A DNA stretch of 5,141 nt, from NCBI GenBank assembly GCA_014729315.1, contig WJKD01000637.1, forward strand, positions 1-5,141. The letters are read 5' to 3'. Shown here in pieces: positions 4,427 through 5,141 of the stretch. The position numbers and the translations under genes were made by a program. The DNA is from Promethearchaeota archaeon. GTDB taxonomy: Archaea > Asgardarchaeota > Lokiarchaeia > Sigynarchaeales > SOKP01. The notes under the pieces are model-generated. The model was not told the origin of the DNA. It ran no database searches and saw nothing but the letters and a program-made list of their open reading frames with translations. Each line of letters opens with the position of its first letter. The stretch's first letter is position 1.

Positions 4427-5141
4427 CTAACGCACCAGCAACATCTTTTTCGTTCTGCTGAAATGCTGTGTTTTTATCTGATAGATGTAAATACCACTCG
4501 GCAAATGAGATGCATCGAAGCGGACGGTGTAGCTGCCGGGCTGCTTTTTCTCATTTATCAATGTGGCAATTTCTTCACCGATGATGTTGAATACTTTCAG
4601 GGTGACCTTTTCTTCGTTAGGAACAGTGTAGCGGATGTTTGTGTACGGATTGAACGGATTGGGGTAATTTTGATCAAGATTATATACAAATGGCTGTTGG
4701 ATTGCCTGTTCGTCGGAGCGGACATTTGTATCAGGGTCCAGCCAGCCGAGCTGCTGCGCTTTATCCCGGGCAGCGCCGGCGTTGGCTTTTATCTGGCTTA
4801 AGTCATCTCCGGCGACAATGGCGAAGGTTGTCCACGCGGTATCCTCCGGTGCAATCGTGCCCAGACTACTTCCGGTCCAACTGCGCAGGTCAGCATTCTG
4901 GTAGATCGGATCGGTGTCTTGCGTGCACAGCCATTGCATGGAGATCGCCCGGATTTGATCGCCGTTGCCGAGCTCGCCATACGCAGGAGTTAATTTCATA
5001 CCGGACAGTCCGTTCAGCGCAGCGATCCCGAAATGGCGGGAATCCTGAATGCCGTATTCATAAACGAGATCTTCATCGAGTGCATACCCGCCGTGATTGT
5101 CCTGATAATTGCCGATATCCCAATCCATGAAAATTCCTGCA
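4427..5141 (-). CDS. Secreted protein with C-terminal T9SS type A sorting domain (partial, 5' end outside the window)
   Basis: The frame is open to the window edge, and an internal ATG at 5128 is not a convincing start because the preceding codons (AGIF) are also coding. Residues here are counted from that methionine. About 155-233 form the C-terminal sorting domain: QNYPNPFNPYTNIRYTVP, then VTLKVFNIIGEEIATL, GSYTVRFDASHLPSGIYIY and a basic end KKMLLVR. This domain directs export by the type IX secretion system and surface attachment in FCB bacteria; FlgD-like Ig folds overlap it in family models. Upstream, TIAPEDTAWTTFAIVAGDDL with a following Ala-rich helix resembles a module seen in large extracellular proteins of these phyla. 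The catalytic or binding domain, if any, lies outside the window. Base composition is visibly more GC-rich than 240-3350. Confidence 0.85.
   Translation of the reverse strand, partial: AGIFMDWDIGNYQDNHGGYALDEDLVYEYGIQDSRHFGIAALNGLSGMKLTPAYGELGNGDQIRAISMQWLCTQDTDPIYQNADLRSWTGSSLGTIAPEDTAWTTFAIVAGDDLSQIKANAGAARDKAQQLGWLDPDTNVRSDEQAIQQPFVYNLDQNYPNPFNPYTNIRYTVPNEEKVTLKVFNIIGEEIATLINEKKQPGSYTVRFDASHLPSGIYIYQIKTQHFSRTKKMLLVR

Noticed and set aside
4690..5130. Long plus-strand open frame opposite the T9SS-sorted protein
   Set aside because: It is Arg-, Ser- and Cys-rich shadow sequence with no motifs, antisense to a clear family domain.
3344..5141. A second attC site after the helical protein gene
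   Set aside because: A cassette beginning TTATTAAG would need CTTAATAAC after the gene; no such sequence is present downstream of 3348.
1..5141. CRISPR arrays, tRNA or rRNA genes and riboswitches
   Set aside because: No regularly spaced repeats, cloverleaf or rRNA-like stretches were seen on either strand.

Overview
The window looks like a stretch of a bacterial chromosome from the FCB superphylum (Calditrichota, KSB1, Ignavibacteria and relatives). The main evidence is the protein at the right edge, which ends in a type IX secretion-type C-terminal domain with the motif QNYPNPFNP. DUF433/DUF5615 and DUF4143 genes and weak Shine-Dalgarno sequences fit such a genome but do not prove it. The lineage is an inference.

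Layout: (a) 2-178 is the 3' end of a DUF4143-type ATPase gene (+). (b) 179-462 is AT-rich and gene-free, with two copies of a TATCATGATA palindrome and a weak promoter. (c) 463-1341 encodes a leaderless trypsin-like serine protease (+) with a visible His/Asp/Ser triad. (d) 1453-2427 is a complete 975-bp IS1595-family insertion sequence with 22-bp terminal inverted repeats (20/22 matching), a full-length transposase (1547-2422) and a perfect 9-bp flanking duplication (1444-1452 and 2428-2436). (e) 2494-3348 encodes a very AT-rich, mostly helical protein of unknown function (+). (f) 4285-3367 is a minus-strand cluster reading DUF433, DUF5615 (PIN-like), then a small helix-turn-helix protein with an antitoxin-like tail. 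(g) 5141-4427 is the C-terminal part of a secreted T9SS-sorted protein (-), which runs off the window.

The most interesting reading concerns the protease gene. Nine bases just before its start codon (445-453, GTTATGTGA) are repeated in inverted orientation two bases after its stop codon (1343-1351). Removing the IS and one copy of its duplication leaves a reconstructed site of about 129 bp after the gene. Its outer arms are imperfectly complementary, and they pair better (11 bp) if the right arm is joined to the bases at the start of the gene. That is the behaviour expected of an integron gene cassette with its attC site, where R'' matches the cassette's own first bases. On this hypothesis the protease gene is a cassette whose attC was later split by an IS1595-family element. 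No integrase, attI or second attC is visible, so the hypothesis is testable but unproven.

Functionally, the region resembles an accessory island of stress or defence-type genes (intracellular protease, helical orphan, toxin-antitoxin-like pairs, transposon) lying next to a less AT-rich backbone gene for a secreted protein. No gene has an experimentally known role that can be read from the sequence.
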